From assembly GCF_029893235.1 (NCBI RefSeq), contig NZ_JARXWE010000008.1, positions 25,413 through 89,412 on the forward strand: DNA of 64,000 nt. Reading direction: 5' to 3'. A program made the position numbers and the translations under genes. Below, piece after piece: positions 7,417-16,846 of the stretch. The stretch's first letter is position 1. Each line of letters opens with the position of its first letter. The notes below the pieces were generated by a model. The model searched no databases, was not told the DNA's origin, and was given only the letters and a program-made list of their open reading frames with translations. The stretch is from Dysgonomonas sp. PH5-45. GTDB taxonomy: Bacteria; Bacteroidota; Bacteroidia; Bacteroidales; Dysgonomonadaceae.

Positions 7417-8742
7417 TTACACCGCAGGTAGGCTCATACCTGTAATTTTACGATATAAATCGAGGGCATAAATATCGGTCATTCCGGAAACATAGTCAAG
7501 AACAGCAAAAATCTGAGTATATAAATCGTCTGCCTCAACATTGTATTGTTCGGGTACACGTTCTAACAAAAGCTTAGAATATATATTCTCCGGATTTTGA
7601 ACCGCGTCTATAAATGTTTCTAAAAGAAATCCAATGATACGGTGACCCGCAAGTTCAATATCTAAAACATCTTTAGTTTTGTAAATCTGCTCGATGCTTA
7701 TTTTAGTACATGTTTTGTAGGCACTGCTTGGACGGTCAGATATGTGCTTTATCAAAGAGCCCTGAAAATCCCCATTTAAAATACGATTCTCATTTGCTAA
7801 GAAAACTTTGGCACATTCGTCAACCAACAATCCAATCACATTCGAACGCAAGTAAGCGAGTTGTTCGTTTGTATCATTAACAATCTCCATTGTTTTCCAC
7901 ATCTTTTGTTGGCGTTCTTCCGGAAAAAAGTCCATAAAAAGACGGATAGTATCATCGGCCGTAAGTATCTGCAACTTATGAGCATCTTCGATATCCATAA
8001 TTTTATAGCAAATATCATCGGCTGCTTCAACCAAATAAACCAACGGATAACGCACAAACTGCAAAGGGTGGTCTGTTATTTTTTTTATACCTAATTCTTC
8101 TCCTATTCTGATAAATTCGGCTTCTTCCGGCTGAAAAAAGCCAAGTTTACCGTCTGCCTGTATCGACGAGAAAGGATATTTTACAATTGAGGCCAATGTT
8201 GAGTATGTCATCACAAATCCTCCTTTGCGCCTTCCATTAAATTGATGTATCAGCAAACGGAGAGAATTGGCATTGCCATCAAAGTTCGTAAAATCTTCCC
8301 AACGTCCGCCTTCGGCTTCTATTTTGCTTTTTAGTGCTTTCCCTTTCCCCTCTTTAAAATAGTTTGAGATAGCTGTTTCGCCCGAATGTCCAAAAGGAGG
8401 ATTGCCCAAATCGTGAGCTAAACATGCAGCAGCTACAATCGACCCGATTTCTTCGAAGGCAGCAGGCGATTCGGGATATTTTTTGCGAAGCTCGCGCGCT
8501 ACGGCAAGACTGATGGAACGCCCCACACAAGAAACTTCCAAGCTGTGTGTAAGCCTATTATGAACAAATACGCTGCCGGGAAGAGGGAATACCTGTGTTT
8601 TGTTTTGCAGACGCCTGAAAGGAGCTGAAAAAACCAAGCGGTCAAAATCCCGCTGAAAAGCCGTACGGTCGTGTTTCTTATCATCATAAAATTCTTCCAT
8701 GCCAAAACGTTTGGACGAAAGTAATTGTTCCCAAGTCATCAT
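7417..8742 (-). CDS. dgt: Deoxyguanosinetriphosphate triphosphohydrolase-like HD protein
   Basis: A 441-residue HD-domain dNTP triphosphohydrolase. It should cleave dGTP (and perhaps other dNTPs) to deoxynucleoside and triphosphate, controlling nucleotide pools. Metal ligands are visible: His66 (NRLTHSLEV), the His110-Asp111 pair in CLAHDLGNPPFGHSGE, His119, and a later Asp in EAADDICYKIMD. The N-terminal FRRLQNKTQVFPLP block is typical of dGTPases. Length is normal. The start at 8742 begins MM; the second Met is equally possible. It is the last gene of a same-strand series that includes a TOPRIM/ATPase pair 59 bases upstream. dGTPases can also act in phage defence, so the neighbourhood is worth noting. 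Confidence 0.93.
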   Translation of the reverse strand: MMTWEQLLSSKRFGMEEFYDDKKHDRTAFQRDFDRLVFSAPFRRLQNKTQVFPLPGSVFVHNRLTHSLEVSCVGRSISLAVARELRKKYPESPAAFEEIGSIVAAACLAHDLGNPPFGHSGETAISNYFKEGKGKALKSKIEAEGGRWEDFTNFDGNANSLRLLIHQFNGRRKGGFVMTYSTLASIVKYPFSSIQADGKLGFFQPEEAEFIRIGEELGIKKITDHPLQFVRYPLVYLVEAADDICYKIMDIEDAHKLQILTADDTIRLFMDFFPEERQQKMWKTMEIVNDTNEQLAYLRSNVIGLLVDECAKVFLANENRILNGDFQGSLIKHISDRPSSAYKTCTKISIEQIYKTKDVLDIELAGHRIIGFLLETFIDAVQNPENIYSKLLLERVPEQYNVEADDLYTQIFAVLDYVSGMTDIYALDLYRKITGMSLPAV

Positions 8743-8801
8743 ATCGTTTTATATAGTAAGTTTATACTCTTATTACAGAGGCAGTAATACGATTCAGGCA
8801 T

Positions 8802-9512
8802 TTACCTCTTTTTTAAAGCGTCAAGGATATCAAAAAGCTGATTTATAGCCGGTATTTCGTATCTTATATTTCGGTACATATTGTCGAAATCAAGTTTGCG
8901 TACAAGTTTTTCTACCTGCCAATGTTTCTTCGTATAAGTACGTCCAACCAGACGGTATATATTATCGAGGTCTTTAGACGGATGTTTGCGGGAAATGGCA
9001 TTCTCATGATAAGGGTCGAATCCTAAACGTTGTTTTATAAATGTGGGAGTAAGCCGTTTGTCAACTCTTTTCAGATGTTTATATTCGGCCAAAAACCACG
9101 TTTCCACCTCTTGTACGGCAACAATAATATCGAATCCGTTAGCCCATTTTTTATATACATTGGGCAGAAAGTTCAGGCCTTTTTCAAGACGGGGTAAATC
9201 GTCTTCAGGTAGGGGATAAAGGTCTCTTACGCCGATAATCATACTATAACCCGACCTGTGCAGGGATTCCATATTATCCAAAATTTCGGTTTTAACCCTA
9301 TTGTCGGCACCACAATCGCAAATCATTACCAAATACTTAGCTTGGCGGGCAATAGACTTGCTGCGTACTATCTCCCTATGTGGAGCGTTAGTACCTCCTG
9401 TTGTTTTTTTGAGTATTATAGTAGTATCAGTTTTTCCTAAAAAATATTTTATCAAGTGGTTTAGAAAAATCTGCTCAGTTTGTCCTTCTACAAAAAATGC
9501 TATTTTCTTCAT
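8802..9512 (-). CDS. TOPRIM-like nuclease partner (DUF4276-like)
   Basis: A 236-residue protein beginning MKKIAFFVEGQTEQIF, the beta strand plus Glu9/Glu13 pattern of TOPRIM-type domains, followed by an acidic pair in ICDCGADN (Asp66, Asp70) and GVRDLYPLPEDD (Asp97). VAVQEVETWFLAEYKHL is typical of DUF4276-like proteins, which I recall as predicted nucleases paired with AAA ATPases. It starts 4 bases after the ATPase gene, so the two are almost certainly translated together. By analogy with OLD-family and PARIS (AriA/AriB) modules it may be the effector nuclease of a two-gene defence system. Family name is from recall; function is inference. Confidence 0.65.
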   Translation of the reverse strand: MKKIAFFVEGQTEQIFLNHLIKYFLGKTDTTIILKKTTGGTNAPHREIVRSKSIARQAKYLVMICDCGADNRVKTEILDNMESLHRSGYSMIIGVRDLYPLPEDDLPRLEKGLNFLPNVYKKWANGFDIIVAVQEVETWFLAEYKHLKRVDKRLTPTFIKQRLGFDPYHENAISRKHPSKDLDNIYRLVGRTYTKKHWQVEKLVRKLDFDNMYRNIRYEIPAINQLFDILDALKKR

Positions 9513-9516
9513 GGTA

Positions 9517-10689
9517 TCAGCCTTCTTCTTGCAGCTCTATCGAATCGTCAGATTCTTCAAAACCATTTATGTAGAAATGGGTTGCCAAAAAGTCGAAATT
9601 ACTTAGTCCTGTAAATTTAAAATCGTCGAAAAACTCTTGTGAATTATAGTAGTTATAAAAAACCGTTTTTTTTGCTTCACGTTCGGCTATCGACCAATAC
9701 TTTATGGGTATCGAATTCATAATATAACGGTCGTTGGTTGTTATTATGAGCTGAACGTTAGACCCTTTCGATTTATAAATAAGTAGAGATATCAGTGCTT
9801 TAGAACGGTCGAAGTCTAACCCTTCGCCCAAATCGTCGACAAGAATACAAATAGAGCGGTTTTTCAGTAATGCATAGTTTAAGTGCACAATAAAAGACAG
9901 AGCCCTAAACATTCCCTGCGACATCTCCAACTGACTGGTTTTGGCGTCTAACTCGTCTTCTTTAACATAAAGGGAGTAACCGTCGGGCGTATCCAATACT
10001 TCTATCGACTCCATTGGGTATCCCAACACTTTCATGTCGTGCAGAATATTGTTATTGAATTCATTGCCAAACAGTTCTTGTGCACGGTGTACCACCCGTA
10101 CTACATCGCGCGAGTTGTTGGCATGCATATTTGATTCTCTGTCTCTTTTCCAATCGTCAAAATCTTTTATCAGTGTGTTTTTTTCAAATTGATTGGTAAA
10201 TGCACTTTTCCGCAGATTATGCCCCCATGCGAACAGCTTGCTCAGAAAGGAATATTCGGGTGCGCCATGCTTTTTTACGGCTAAAATGGTATTGTCGAGG
10301 TTGAAAGGCTCCAACTGTTTAGTAACGGTTGAGTATATCTTGCCTTCTTTACGGTTGAGCATTGGTTGCCCATTTATAAAAATTTGCTCGTCCAGAATCT
10401 TTTCGTTATCGATAGATACAGAGTATTCGTATTTTTCGCCTTCGTCGTTAAATTGCAGATAGTAATGACAGTCCCTGAAGGGGAGTTCTGATAATTTCAA
10501 TTTCAGATTCAGCAGGTCTGCTATTTCGCGAATTATGGCTAACGTACGACTCTTGCCGGAGGCGTTTTTGCCTACAATAAGGTTTATGTTGCCGAACTGA
10601 ATAGGGCTGCCATAACGGTCTTCGACAGCCCATTCACGGTTGCCTCCTTTTTGACGTATATATTTTATTGCTTCAAGTAACATAGACAC
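9517..10689 (-). CDS. AAA / SMC-like ATPase, probable defence-module ATPase
   Basis: A 390-residue ABC/SMC-like ATPase. Walker A is GKNASGKS at residues 40-47 after the strand INLIVG; an ABC-signature-like EMSQGMFRALSF lies near 252-263; Walker B is CILVDDLGEGLD near 281-292; a switch-like IITTNDRY follows near 315-322. The gap between Walker A and the signature holds a helical insertion rather than long coiled coils. This is the AAA_15/AAA_21 type used by OLD-family systems. It has no membrane segment. Upstream, 40 bases away, is a coiled-coil membrane protein; downstream, 4 bases away, is the TOPRIM-like partner. Confidence 0.8.
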   Translation of the reverse strand: MSMLLEAIKYIRQKGGNREWAVEDRYGSPIQFGNINLIVGKNASGKSRTLAIIREIADLLNLKLKLSELPFRDCHYYLQFNDEGEKYEYSVSIDNEKILDEQIFINGQPMLNRKEGKIYSTVTKQLEPFNLDNTILAVKKHGAPEYSFLSKLFAWGHNLRKSAFTNQFEKNTLIKDFDDWKRDRESNMHANNSRDVVRVVHRAQELFGNEFNNNILHDMKVLGYPMESIEVLDTPDGYSLYVKEDELDAKTSQLEMSQGMFRALSFIVHLNYALLKNRSICILVDDLGEGLDFDRSKALISLLIYKSKGSNVQLIITTNDRYIMNSIPIKYWSIAEREAKKTVFYNYYNSQEFFDDFKFTGLSNFDFLATHFYINGFEESDDSIELQEEG

Positions 10690-10729
10690 TTATTTTATTA
10701 TAAAATCCAAGTACGGTTTCGTAATAAAC

Positions 10730-11665
10730 TTAGTCTTGGAGTGTAAAACTTCGGGAGCCGATTCTGTTTCCATCCGCAAAAATATCAGCACGATATGTTC
10801 CGGCCATCAGAAACTCCTGTACATTCCAGTATAGGGTAACGTTCATTTCTTCGCCCGTGTATTCTATCTGGCGTTTCATGGAATAGGCAATCTGCCCGTT
10901 TTCGTAAGGGAAAGTATTGCCACTGCTTTTTGTAAGAACGTCGTTGTCGGGCTTCATGATACGGACATAGACTGTTTTTTCGCCCGGCTGTGCTGTAATA
11001 TTTTTCGTTATGGTAAACGATACTGCGATTTGCTCTATCTTCTTTATTTTTTTCTGGGCTTTACCTTTGGCATTGGTTGTAGCTACCGAAATATTCGTTG
11101 CATCGAGCTTAGATGCCAAAGTAACCTTTTCCGATAGATTTGCCCGTTCTTGGGCTACTTGGTTCAGGTTACGGTTCGTTTCTTGGAATTTATCGGTAAT
11201 ATCCTTGTTTTCTTGTATCAACCGTTGATTTTCGCGGTTCAAGGAGTCAATCTGGACGATATACGAACGTAAAATTTTTCGTAAACTGCTTAGTTCGTCA
11301 TTCAGACGGCTTATTTCTTTTTTATCCTGGCTGTTAGAAGCTTTTAGGGTACGCAGTTCTTCGAGCAAACGTTGCACTTTGGCCTGTTCATTGGTGAGTT
11401 GCTCCAACAGCGAATCGTTTTTTACTGTAATCAATAGCCCGTCATATTGTATGGCTATGCTTTCATACTCATCTTCCAATTCCAACTGTCTTTGAGTTAG
11501 CTGATTCACATCTTCACCCTCGTCGGTAGACAGTTGTTTATTAAATATAAAGTATCCGGCAACCAACAGACCTATTATCAGAACTACAATTATTGAAATC
11601 AGTATTTTTGTTTTGTTACCATTGTTTTGAGGTTGTGGGTTTATTCCTGTTCCTTCCGTTTCCAT
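10730..11665 (-). CDS. Membrane-anchored coiled-coil protein, 311 aa
   Basis: After a short polar N-terminus there is one membrane helix (residues 21-42, ILISIIVVLIIGLLVAGYFI), then a long Leu/Gln/Glu heptad region (about 55-175) that should form a coiled coil, then a Lys-rich linker and a beta-rich C-terminal domain (about 210-311). Topology suggests a bitopic inner-membrane protein with the coiled coil in the periplasm. I recognise no named family; similar proteins are common in Bacteroidetes. A -7 box for its promoter lies at 11718-11725. It may head the operon with the ATPase, nuclease and dgt, but a functional link is not shown. Confidence 0.75.
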   Translation of the reverse strand: METEGTGINPQPQNNGNKTKILISIIVVLIIGLLVAGYFIFNKQLSTDEGEDVNQLTQRQLELEDEYESIAIQYDGLLITVKNDSLLEQLTNEQAKVQRLLEELRTLKASNSQDKKEISRLNDELSSLRKILRSYIVQIDSLNRENQRLIQENKDITDKFQETNRNLNQVAQERANLSEKVTLASKLDATNISVATTNAKGKAQKKIKKIEQIAVSFTITKNITAQPGEKTVYVRIMKPDNDVLTKSSGNTFPYENGQIAYSMKRQIEYTGEEMNVTLYWNVQEFLMAGTYRADIFADGNRIGSRSFTLQD

Positions 11666-11717
11666 ACGTTGTTAAAAGCTATATGTTATGAGGTATTGCT
11701 AATCGTTTATTGTATAA

Positions 11718-11725
11718 CAAATATA
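11718..11725 (-). promoter_or_regulatory. Promoter -7 box before the coiled-coil gene
   Basis: The minus strand reads TATATTTG (TAnnTTTG) 52 bases upstream of the ATG at 11665. No clear TTTG is seen at the -33 position. Confidence 0.4.
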
Positions 11726-11832
11726 AAATCTTTTTTCGAGCTTACTGTATAAACCGGATAGAGCTTTCAATATTTTTAATAAATTCCTTGAATTTATACT
11801 GCCAAATACTTCTTTATTTGAGAATAAGCACT

Positions 11833-11840
11833 TACTTTTG
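11833..11840 (+). promoter_or_regulatory. Promoter -7 box of mdh
   Basis: TACTTTTG fits TAnnTTTG and gives a leader of about 75 bases before the mdh ATG at 11923. The -33 element is not clear. Confidence 0.4.
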
Positions 11841-11922
11841 TTCAAAATAAACAGGGCTGAAAAGCTGAAATTGGATAATAAACCAACAAAAATATATTAA
11901 AACCTATTAAAACGAATAAATT

Positions 11923-12864
11923 ATGTCAAAAGTAACTGTTGTCGGAGCCGGTAATGTTGGTGCAACATGTGCCAATGTGCTTGCATTTAAAGAAATAGCA
12001 GACGAGGTAATAATGCTCGATGTTAAAGAAGGTGTTTCGGAAGGAAAAGCAATGGATATGAACCAAACAGTTCAGTTGCTTGGATTCGATTCTCGCATCA
12101 AAGGTGTAACTAACGATTATGCAGCAACTGCAAACTCGGATGTTGTGGTTATTACTTCGGGTATTCCCCGTAAACCGGGTATGACTCGCGAGGAGTTGAT
12201 CGGTGTAAACGCAGGTATCGTTAAGTCGGTTTCTGAAAACATACTGAAACATTCTCCTAACGCTATCCTTGTTATTATTTCTAATCCAATGGATACGATG
12301 ACATATTTGGCATCGAAGGTAACAGGTTTACCTAAAAACCGTGTGATTGGTATGGGTGGTGCTTTGGATAGTTCGCGCTTCAAATATTACCTGAGCCAAG
12401 CATTAGGCGTTAACCCTAATGAGGTTGAAGGTATGGTTATTGGCGGTCATGGCGATACTACAATGATTCCTGTGGCTCGTTTGGCTACATACAAAGGTAT
12501 TCCTGTAACAGAATTGCTTTCGGCTGAGGTATTGGATAAAGTTGTTGCCGACACTATGGTAGGTGGAGCAACTCTAACCGGCTTGTTGGGAACATCGGCA
12601 TGGTACGCACCGGGTGCGGCAGGAGCATATGTTGTTGAGTCTATTCTTCACGACCAGAAAAAAGTTATTCCTTGCTGTGTTGCCCTTGAAGGCGAATACG
12701 GCCAAAACGACATTTGCATAGGTGTACCTGTTGTTCTTGGACGTAAAGGCTGGGAAAAAATAGTAGACCTGAAGTTGACAGCCGACGAAAAAGCTAAATT
12801 CCAAGCTTCGGCTGATGCTGTACACAAAACAAATGCTGTTTTGCGTGAAATCAACGCTATTTGA
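11923..12864 (+). CDS. mdh: Malate dehydrogenase
   Basis: A 313-residue NAD-dependent malate dehydrogenase of the LDH-like type, interconverting malate and oxaloacetate. The Rossmann glycine motif GAGNVGATCAN is at residues 8-18, Asp33 after the second strand predicts NAD preference, Arg83 (GIPRKPGMTR) is the substrate-specificity position, Asp149 and His176 (GGHGDTT) form the proton relay. Length is standard. It is monocistronic: own promoter box at 11833 and a strong terminator at 12901. In Bacteroidales it serves the reductive branch to fumarate and succinate. Confidence 0.97.
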   Translation: MSKVTVVGAGNVGATCANVLAFKEIADEVIMLDVKEGVSEGKAMDMNQTVQLLGFDSRIKGVTNDYAATANSDVVVITSGIPRKPGMTREELIGVNAGIVKSVSENILKHSPNAILVIISNPMDTMTYLASKVTGLPKNRVIGMGGALDSSRFKYYLSQALGVNPNEVEGMVIGGHGDTTMIPVARLATYKGIPVTELLSAEVLDKVVADTMVGGATLTGLLGTSAWYAPGAAGAYVVESILHDQKKVIPCCVALEGEYGQNDICIGVPVVLGRKGWEKIVDLKLTADEKAKFQASADAVHKTNAVLREINAI

Positions 12865-12900
12865 TAAAAATTAGCTTTCTAAGCTAAAACCTAAATATGG

Positions 12901-12944
12901 CAAGAGGCTGAAATCATTTGGATTTCAGCCTCTTGCTTTTTATT
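12901..12944 (+). terminator. Terminator of mdh
   Basis: A perfect 15-bp stem starting CAAGAGGCTGAAATC (12901-12915), loop of five, complement at 12921-12935, then CTTTTTATTT. It also separates mdh from the convergent trpS. Confidence 0.85.
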
Positions 12945-12978
12945 TCTTCTGTTATCTTAAAGACAAACTTAATCTTAA

Positions 12979-13968
12979 TCAGAATTTTTTGAAGCCCATT
13001 ATATTGCGAACTTCGGCAAGGGTTTTCTGTGCATTTTCGCGAGCCTGTTCTGCTCCATCGGTTACAACTTTATGCAGGTAATCGTTATCGTCTTTTATCG
13101 CTAAGATGCGCTCACGGATAGGGTTTGTAACGGAAATGATATCTTCGGCCAACTGTTTTTTGAGGTCGCCGTAGCGGATTTCGCATTTGTTCCATTTGTC
13201 CTCAAAATGTTTCACAACTTCTTCTGTCGATACTACACGTAAGATAGTAAACAGGTTTTCGATATAGTCGGGCTTCTCGGAGTTAAACTCTTTAGGGCCT
13301 TCATCGGTCAGGGCTCGTTTTACCTTTTTTTCTATGACTTTTGGTTCGTCATAAAGGTAAAGGCAGTTCCCTTCCGATTTGCCCATCTTGCCACTACCAT
13401 CCAGTCCGGGTATTTTAATGAGGTCTTGCCCAAAGTTGTAAGCAACAGGCTCCTTAAAGAACTCAACACCGTATAAATTATTGAAACGACGGGCAAACTT
13501 ACGTGTCATTTCCAAGTGTTGTTCCTGATCTTTGCCTACGGGTACTTTATCGGCATTGTGCATCAGTATGTCGGCAGCCATAAGGGTTGGATAGGTTAAC
13601 AGACCGGCATTCACGTTTTCGGGGTTCTTACGGGCTTTGTCTTTGAACGATGTTGTTTTCGACAGCTCACCCATATAGGCGTGCATGTTCAGCAGTAGAT
13701 ATAGTTCGCAAACCTCAGGCACATCGCTTTGGATGTATATTGACGATACCTTGGGGTCGATTCCTGCTGCCAGATACTCCACTAAAACATTTTTTACGTT
13801 TTCGTGCAGCATTTTAGGGTCGGGATGCGTTGTTAGCGAATGATAGTCGGCAATGAAAAAGTAACACTTGTTTTCGTATTGCATTCTGGTAAAGTTACGC
13901 AATGCTCCGAAATAGTTTCCCAAATGCAGATTCCCCGTAGAGCGTATACCGCTTAATACTATATCCAT
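12979..13968 (-). CDS. trpS: Tryptophan--tRNA ligase
   Basis: A 329-residue class I synthetase that charges tRNA-Trp. The HIGH-like motif is NLHLGNYFGAL (His15-Gly17), the KMSKS-like loop is GKMGKSEGN near residues 193-201, and DILMHNADKVPVGKDQEQH carries the Trp/ATP pocket. Length and both signatures are normal. It faces mdh tail to tail. A -7 promoter box TAACTTTG is at 14014-14021 on the minus strand. Confidence 0.97.
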   Translation of the reverse strand: MDIVLSGIRSTGNLHLGNYFGALRNFTRMQYENKCYFFIADYHSLTTHPDPKMLHENVKNVLVEYLAAGIDPKVSSIYIQSDVPEVCELYLLLNMHAYMGELSKTTSFKDKARKNPENVNAGLLTYPTLMAADILMHNADKVPVGKDQEQHLEMTRKFARRFNNLYGVEFFKEPVAYNFGQDLIKIPGLDGSGKMGKSEGNCLYLYDEPKVIEKKVKRALTDEGPKEFNSEKPDYIENLFTILRVVSTEEVVKHFEDKWNKCEIRYGDLKKQLAEDIISVTNPIRERILAIKDDNDYLHKVVTDGAEQARENAQKTLAEVRNIMGFKKF

Positions 13969-14013
13969 GATGTGATTTTATATTTTATCGTTTCCGTTTT
14001 GTTTATTGACGTA

Positions 14014-14021
14014 CAAAGTTA
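14014..14021 (-). promoter_or_regulatory. Promoter -7 box of trpS
   Basis: Minus strand TAACTTTG, 46 bases upstream of the trpS ATG. The stretch 14022-14341 beyond it has no gene and nothing else that I can recognise; it is AT-rich. Confidence 0.4.
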
Positions 14022-14341
14022 CAAAACGTTTACTAAACTTTTGTAGTGCATAGCTAAATTGCTTACCGGCTAAGCAAATATACGGTGTGGGGTAGGAAAT
14101 GGTCGGCAAAGACCAACGACACGTAAATCTTTCATATATATAAAGGCAATACTTATGTTTTTCACATTTTATAAAGATAAAACCTTTTATTCCATTATTT
14201 TAATGTGTCTGTCCTTATTAATTATTAGCAAACGCGTGAAGATTATTATAAAACGTAATTCATTAATTACTATCGTTTTAACCCCCTTGTTAAATTTTAG
14301 AGTAATTCTAAATAGCGAGATAGATTATTTGTAATAGACTT

Positions 14342-14625
14342 AGAGTCTGTTTAAATTTTCTTATTTCATTCTGTTCAACATAATTTTAATCATCGACAAT
14401 TGTATCATTGCTTCTTGTGTATATGTTTGATATCCAAATTCTTTAGACTATCTTCTGTAGGACTCAAACCAAGAAAAAGTTCTTTCCATAATCCATCTTT
14501 GTGGTAGTGTCTCAAATTTGTGAGTTTCTTTTCTCTTCACAATTTGCAATAAATTGTCCTCTATATCCCGCATCAGCAATAATTTTGACTAATATTGGGA
14601 AACGATATTTTAATATCTCTATCAC
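14342..14625 (-). pseudogene. Remnant of an IS5-like transposase, C-terminal part
   Basis: On the minus strand, in two frames, the conserved C-terminal pieces of an IS5/IS4-type DDE transposase can be read: [20 protein letters not shown] then YRGQFIANCEEKRNSQ, a frame change, then QRWIMERTFSWFESYRR followed by a stop, then EFGYQTYTQEAMIQLSMIKI and a final stop near 14343. The end sequence AGTCTGTTTAAATTTTC at about 14344-14360 resembles the terminal repeat of such elements. The N-terminal two thirds is missing and at least one frameshift and a stop are present, so it is dead. It abuts the 3' end of the nucleotidyltransferase gene. Confidence 0.7.
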
Positions 14626-15218
14626 TTTGAATCTTCGACAAGAGATTTTATCCGCTCTATGACATTCTCGGATAATGTCTTTTGGTTTATCATACGCTTC
14701 AGCAGAAAAGGATGACGTATGCCTTTTTCGCGTAAATAGTTTTCTACTATCAGTGCTTTTTGATTTTTGCCGGGCATTAGCTGATAAAGAACATACCAAT
14801 CTTCTAAGGTGGTAAACGGAATATCTGTTCCGTCGATGTTGAATATTGTGGGTGTGGAGTGTTCGTCAAAGATATACGAATATACTCCCAATGGCAGATT
14901 CAATCTGAATCCGGACATTACGTCCACATCCATCGAGGGCAGTTTATATTCGTAAAAATATTTGGTTGCGTAAATACCCGATTCCTCCCGTTCTTGCTTC
15001 TGTCCCATTGCGGATAAGATAGAATCTGCTTTTTTAACATCATTCTCGGCAACAATGATATCTATATCGTTAGGGCAATCGGCCAATCCATATTGGTAGA
15101 GCATGGCTGATGCACCCACCCCCCAAAGCAAACCGGCACTATTCAGTTGTGAGCCGAATTGTGCCAGTATTGAATTTGAATATTTTTGCGGATTAGTATG
15201 CACGGGCAAAGAGAACAC
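14622..15218 (-). CDS. Nucleotidyltransferase-superfamily protein
   Basis: A 198-residue protein resembling minimal nucleotidyltransferase-fold proteins: [19 protein letters not shown] gives the glycine-rich helix start, CPNDIDIIV (about residues 48-56) supplies the acidic metal-binding pair, and a third acidic residue may be in SMDVDVMSG. Substrate is unknown. Its start overlaps the last 26 bases of proS, so it is coupled to that gene. Its 3' end meets a dead transposase, so the C-terminal few residues may have been altered by that insertion; the stop at 14622 still yields a sensible helix ([12 protein letters not shown]). Confidence 0.65.
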   Translation of the reverse strand: MFSLPVHTNPQKYSNSILAQFGSQLNSAGLLWGVGASAMLYQYGLADCPNDIDIIVAENDVKKADSILSAMGQKQEREESGIYATKYFYEYKLPSMDVDVMSGFRLNLPLGVYSYIFDEHSTPTIFNIDGTDIPFTTLEDWYVLYQLMPGKNQKALIVENYLREKGIRHPFLLKRMINQKTLSENVIERIKSLVEDSK

Positions 15219-16674
15219 GCTGAGCAGATGGTTTGCCTGTTACCATACATTTACCCGGGGTTTTGTCTCCCTCGAAAGGAATGCAGCGGATGGTAGCTTT
15301 AGTTTCGGCTTTTATTTTTTCTTCCGTTTCGCTTGTTCCATCCCAATGTGCAAGGATGAATCCGCCTTCCTCAATTTTTTCTTTAAACTCATCGTACGAG
15401 TCTACTGCAATGGTATGAGCTGTCCGGTAATCGGCTGCTTTTTTGAAGATATTTTCTTGTATTTCGTCAAGCAATTGTTTTATATGCAGATCAATACCGT
15501 CGCACGATATGGTTTCTTTTGTCAAAGTATCGCGGCGGGCTATTTCTATGGTGTTGTTTTCTAAGTCACGACCACCCATCGCCAAACGTACAGGTACGCC
15601 TTTCAGTTCGTATTCCGAGAATTTCCAACCCGGTTTCTTATTGTCGGCATTGTCGTATTTCACGCTGATACCAAGTGCTTTGAGCGAAGCTACGATTCCC
15701 GCAACTTTTTCGTCTATCTGTGCTAACTGTTCGCTGCTGCGGTAGATAGGGACAATCACAACCTGATATGGAGCCAATTTTGGAGGCAATACAAGACCGT
15801 TATCGTCCGAATGCGACATGATGAGTGCTCCCATCAAACGGGTAGAAACTCCCCACGATGTAGCCCATACGTAATCAAGTTTTCCGTCCTTATCGGTAAA
15901 CTTCACGTCGAATGCTTTGGCAAAGTTTTGTCCAAGGAAGTGCGATGTACCCGACTGCAAAGCTTTTCCATCCTGCATTAAGGCTTCTATTGTATAAGTA
16001 TCCACAGCTCCGGCAAAACGCTCGTTGGCCGATTTTACACCCTTAACGACAGGCATAGCCATCCATTTTTCGGCAAATACGGCGTACACTTCAAGCATTT
16101 TCTGAGCTTCGGCTTCGGCTTCTTCGCTTGTGGCATGGGCTGTATGTCCTTCCTGCCACAAAAATTCGGCAGTACGCAGAAAAAGACGGGTACGCATTTC
16201 CCAACGAACCACGTTTGCCCATTGGTTGCACAAAATAGGCAGGTCACGATACGACTGTATCCAATTGCGGTATGTGTTCCAGATAATAGTTTCGGAAGTA
16301 GGACGAACAATCAACTCTTCCTCGAGCTTGGCTTCAGGGTCAACCACAACGCCCTTACCATCGGGATCATTTTTAAGACGATAGTGTGTAACTACGGCAC
16401 ATTCTTTGGCAAAGCCCTCAACATGGTCGGCCTCTTTGCTTAAAAAAGATTTGGGGATGAAAAGCGGGAAGTAAGCATTAACGTGACCTGTTTCTTTAAA
16501 CATATCGTCAAGTTGACGCTGCATTTTTTCCCATATCGCGTATCCGTACGGTTTTATGACCATACATCCACGAACAGCCGAATTTTCGGCTAAATCGGCT
16601 TTTTGTACCAAATCGATATACCACTGACTGTAGTCCTGACTACGTGGTGTCAGCTCTTTAAGCTCTTTTGCCAT
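15193..16674 (-). CDS. proS: Proline--tRNA ligase, short archaeal/eukaryal type
   Basis: A 493-residue class II synthetase charging tRNA-Pro. Motif 2 is seen as [20 protein letters not shown] with [20 protein letters not shown], and motif 3 as the [19 protein letters not shown] block. The C-terminal zinc-binding-like extension contains [10 protein letters not shown] and [10 protein letters not shown] and ends in a conserved Tyr (RVLFARAY), all marks of the type without the bacterial editing insertion. Such ProRS cannot edit mischarged Ala or Cys in cis, which makes the YbaK-like deacylase at 44609 relevant. The nucleotidyltransferase gene begins inside its 3' end. Confidence 0.96.
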   Translation of the reverse strand: MAKELKELTPRSQDYSQWYIDLVQKADLAENSAVRGCMVIKPYGYAIWEKMQRQLDDMFKETGHVNAYFPLFIPKSFLSKEADHVEGFAKECAVVTHYRLKNDPDGKGVVVDPEAKLEEELIVRPTSETIIWNTYRNWIQSYRDLPILCNQWANVVRWEMRTRLFLRTAEFLWQEGHTAHATSEEAEAEAQKMLEVYAVFAEKWMAMPVVKGVKSANERFAGAVDTYTIEALMQDGKALQSGTSHFLGQNFAKAFDVKFTDKDGKLDYVWATSWGVSTRLMGALIMSHSDDNGLVLPPKLAPYQVVIVPIYRSSEQLAQIDEKVAGIVASLKALGISVKYDNADNKKPGWKFSEYELKGVPVRLAMGGRDLENNTIEIARRDTLTKETISCDGIDLHIKQLLDEIQENIFKKAADYRTAHTIAVDSYDEFKEKIEEGGFILAHWDGTSETEEKIKAETKATIRCIPFEGDKTPGKCMVTGKPSAQRVLFARAY

Positions 16675-16846
16675 GGTTACTTTCTATTTTTGAATTAGGT
16701 TTAGTTTTAAAGAGTGCAAATTTATGAAAAAAGATGAAAGGAGAGGCGCAAAATGCTTCTCCTTTTCCGAAAAAAGAGTGTTGGTTAAAATACTTTCTTT
16801 GTAATTTTTTGAACAGAGTGAAACCAACTATTGAAAGGCCGGAGGC

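Noticed and set aside
14512..14799. Continuous 95-codon frame joining transposase-like and other sequence
   Set aside because: Only its C-terminal part resembles a transposase; the rest is an out-of-frame reading of the nucleotidyltransferase gene.
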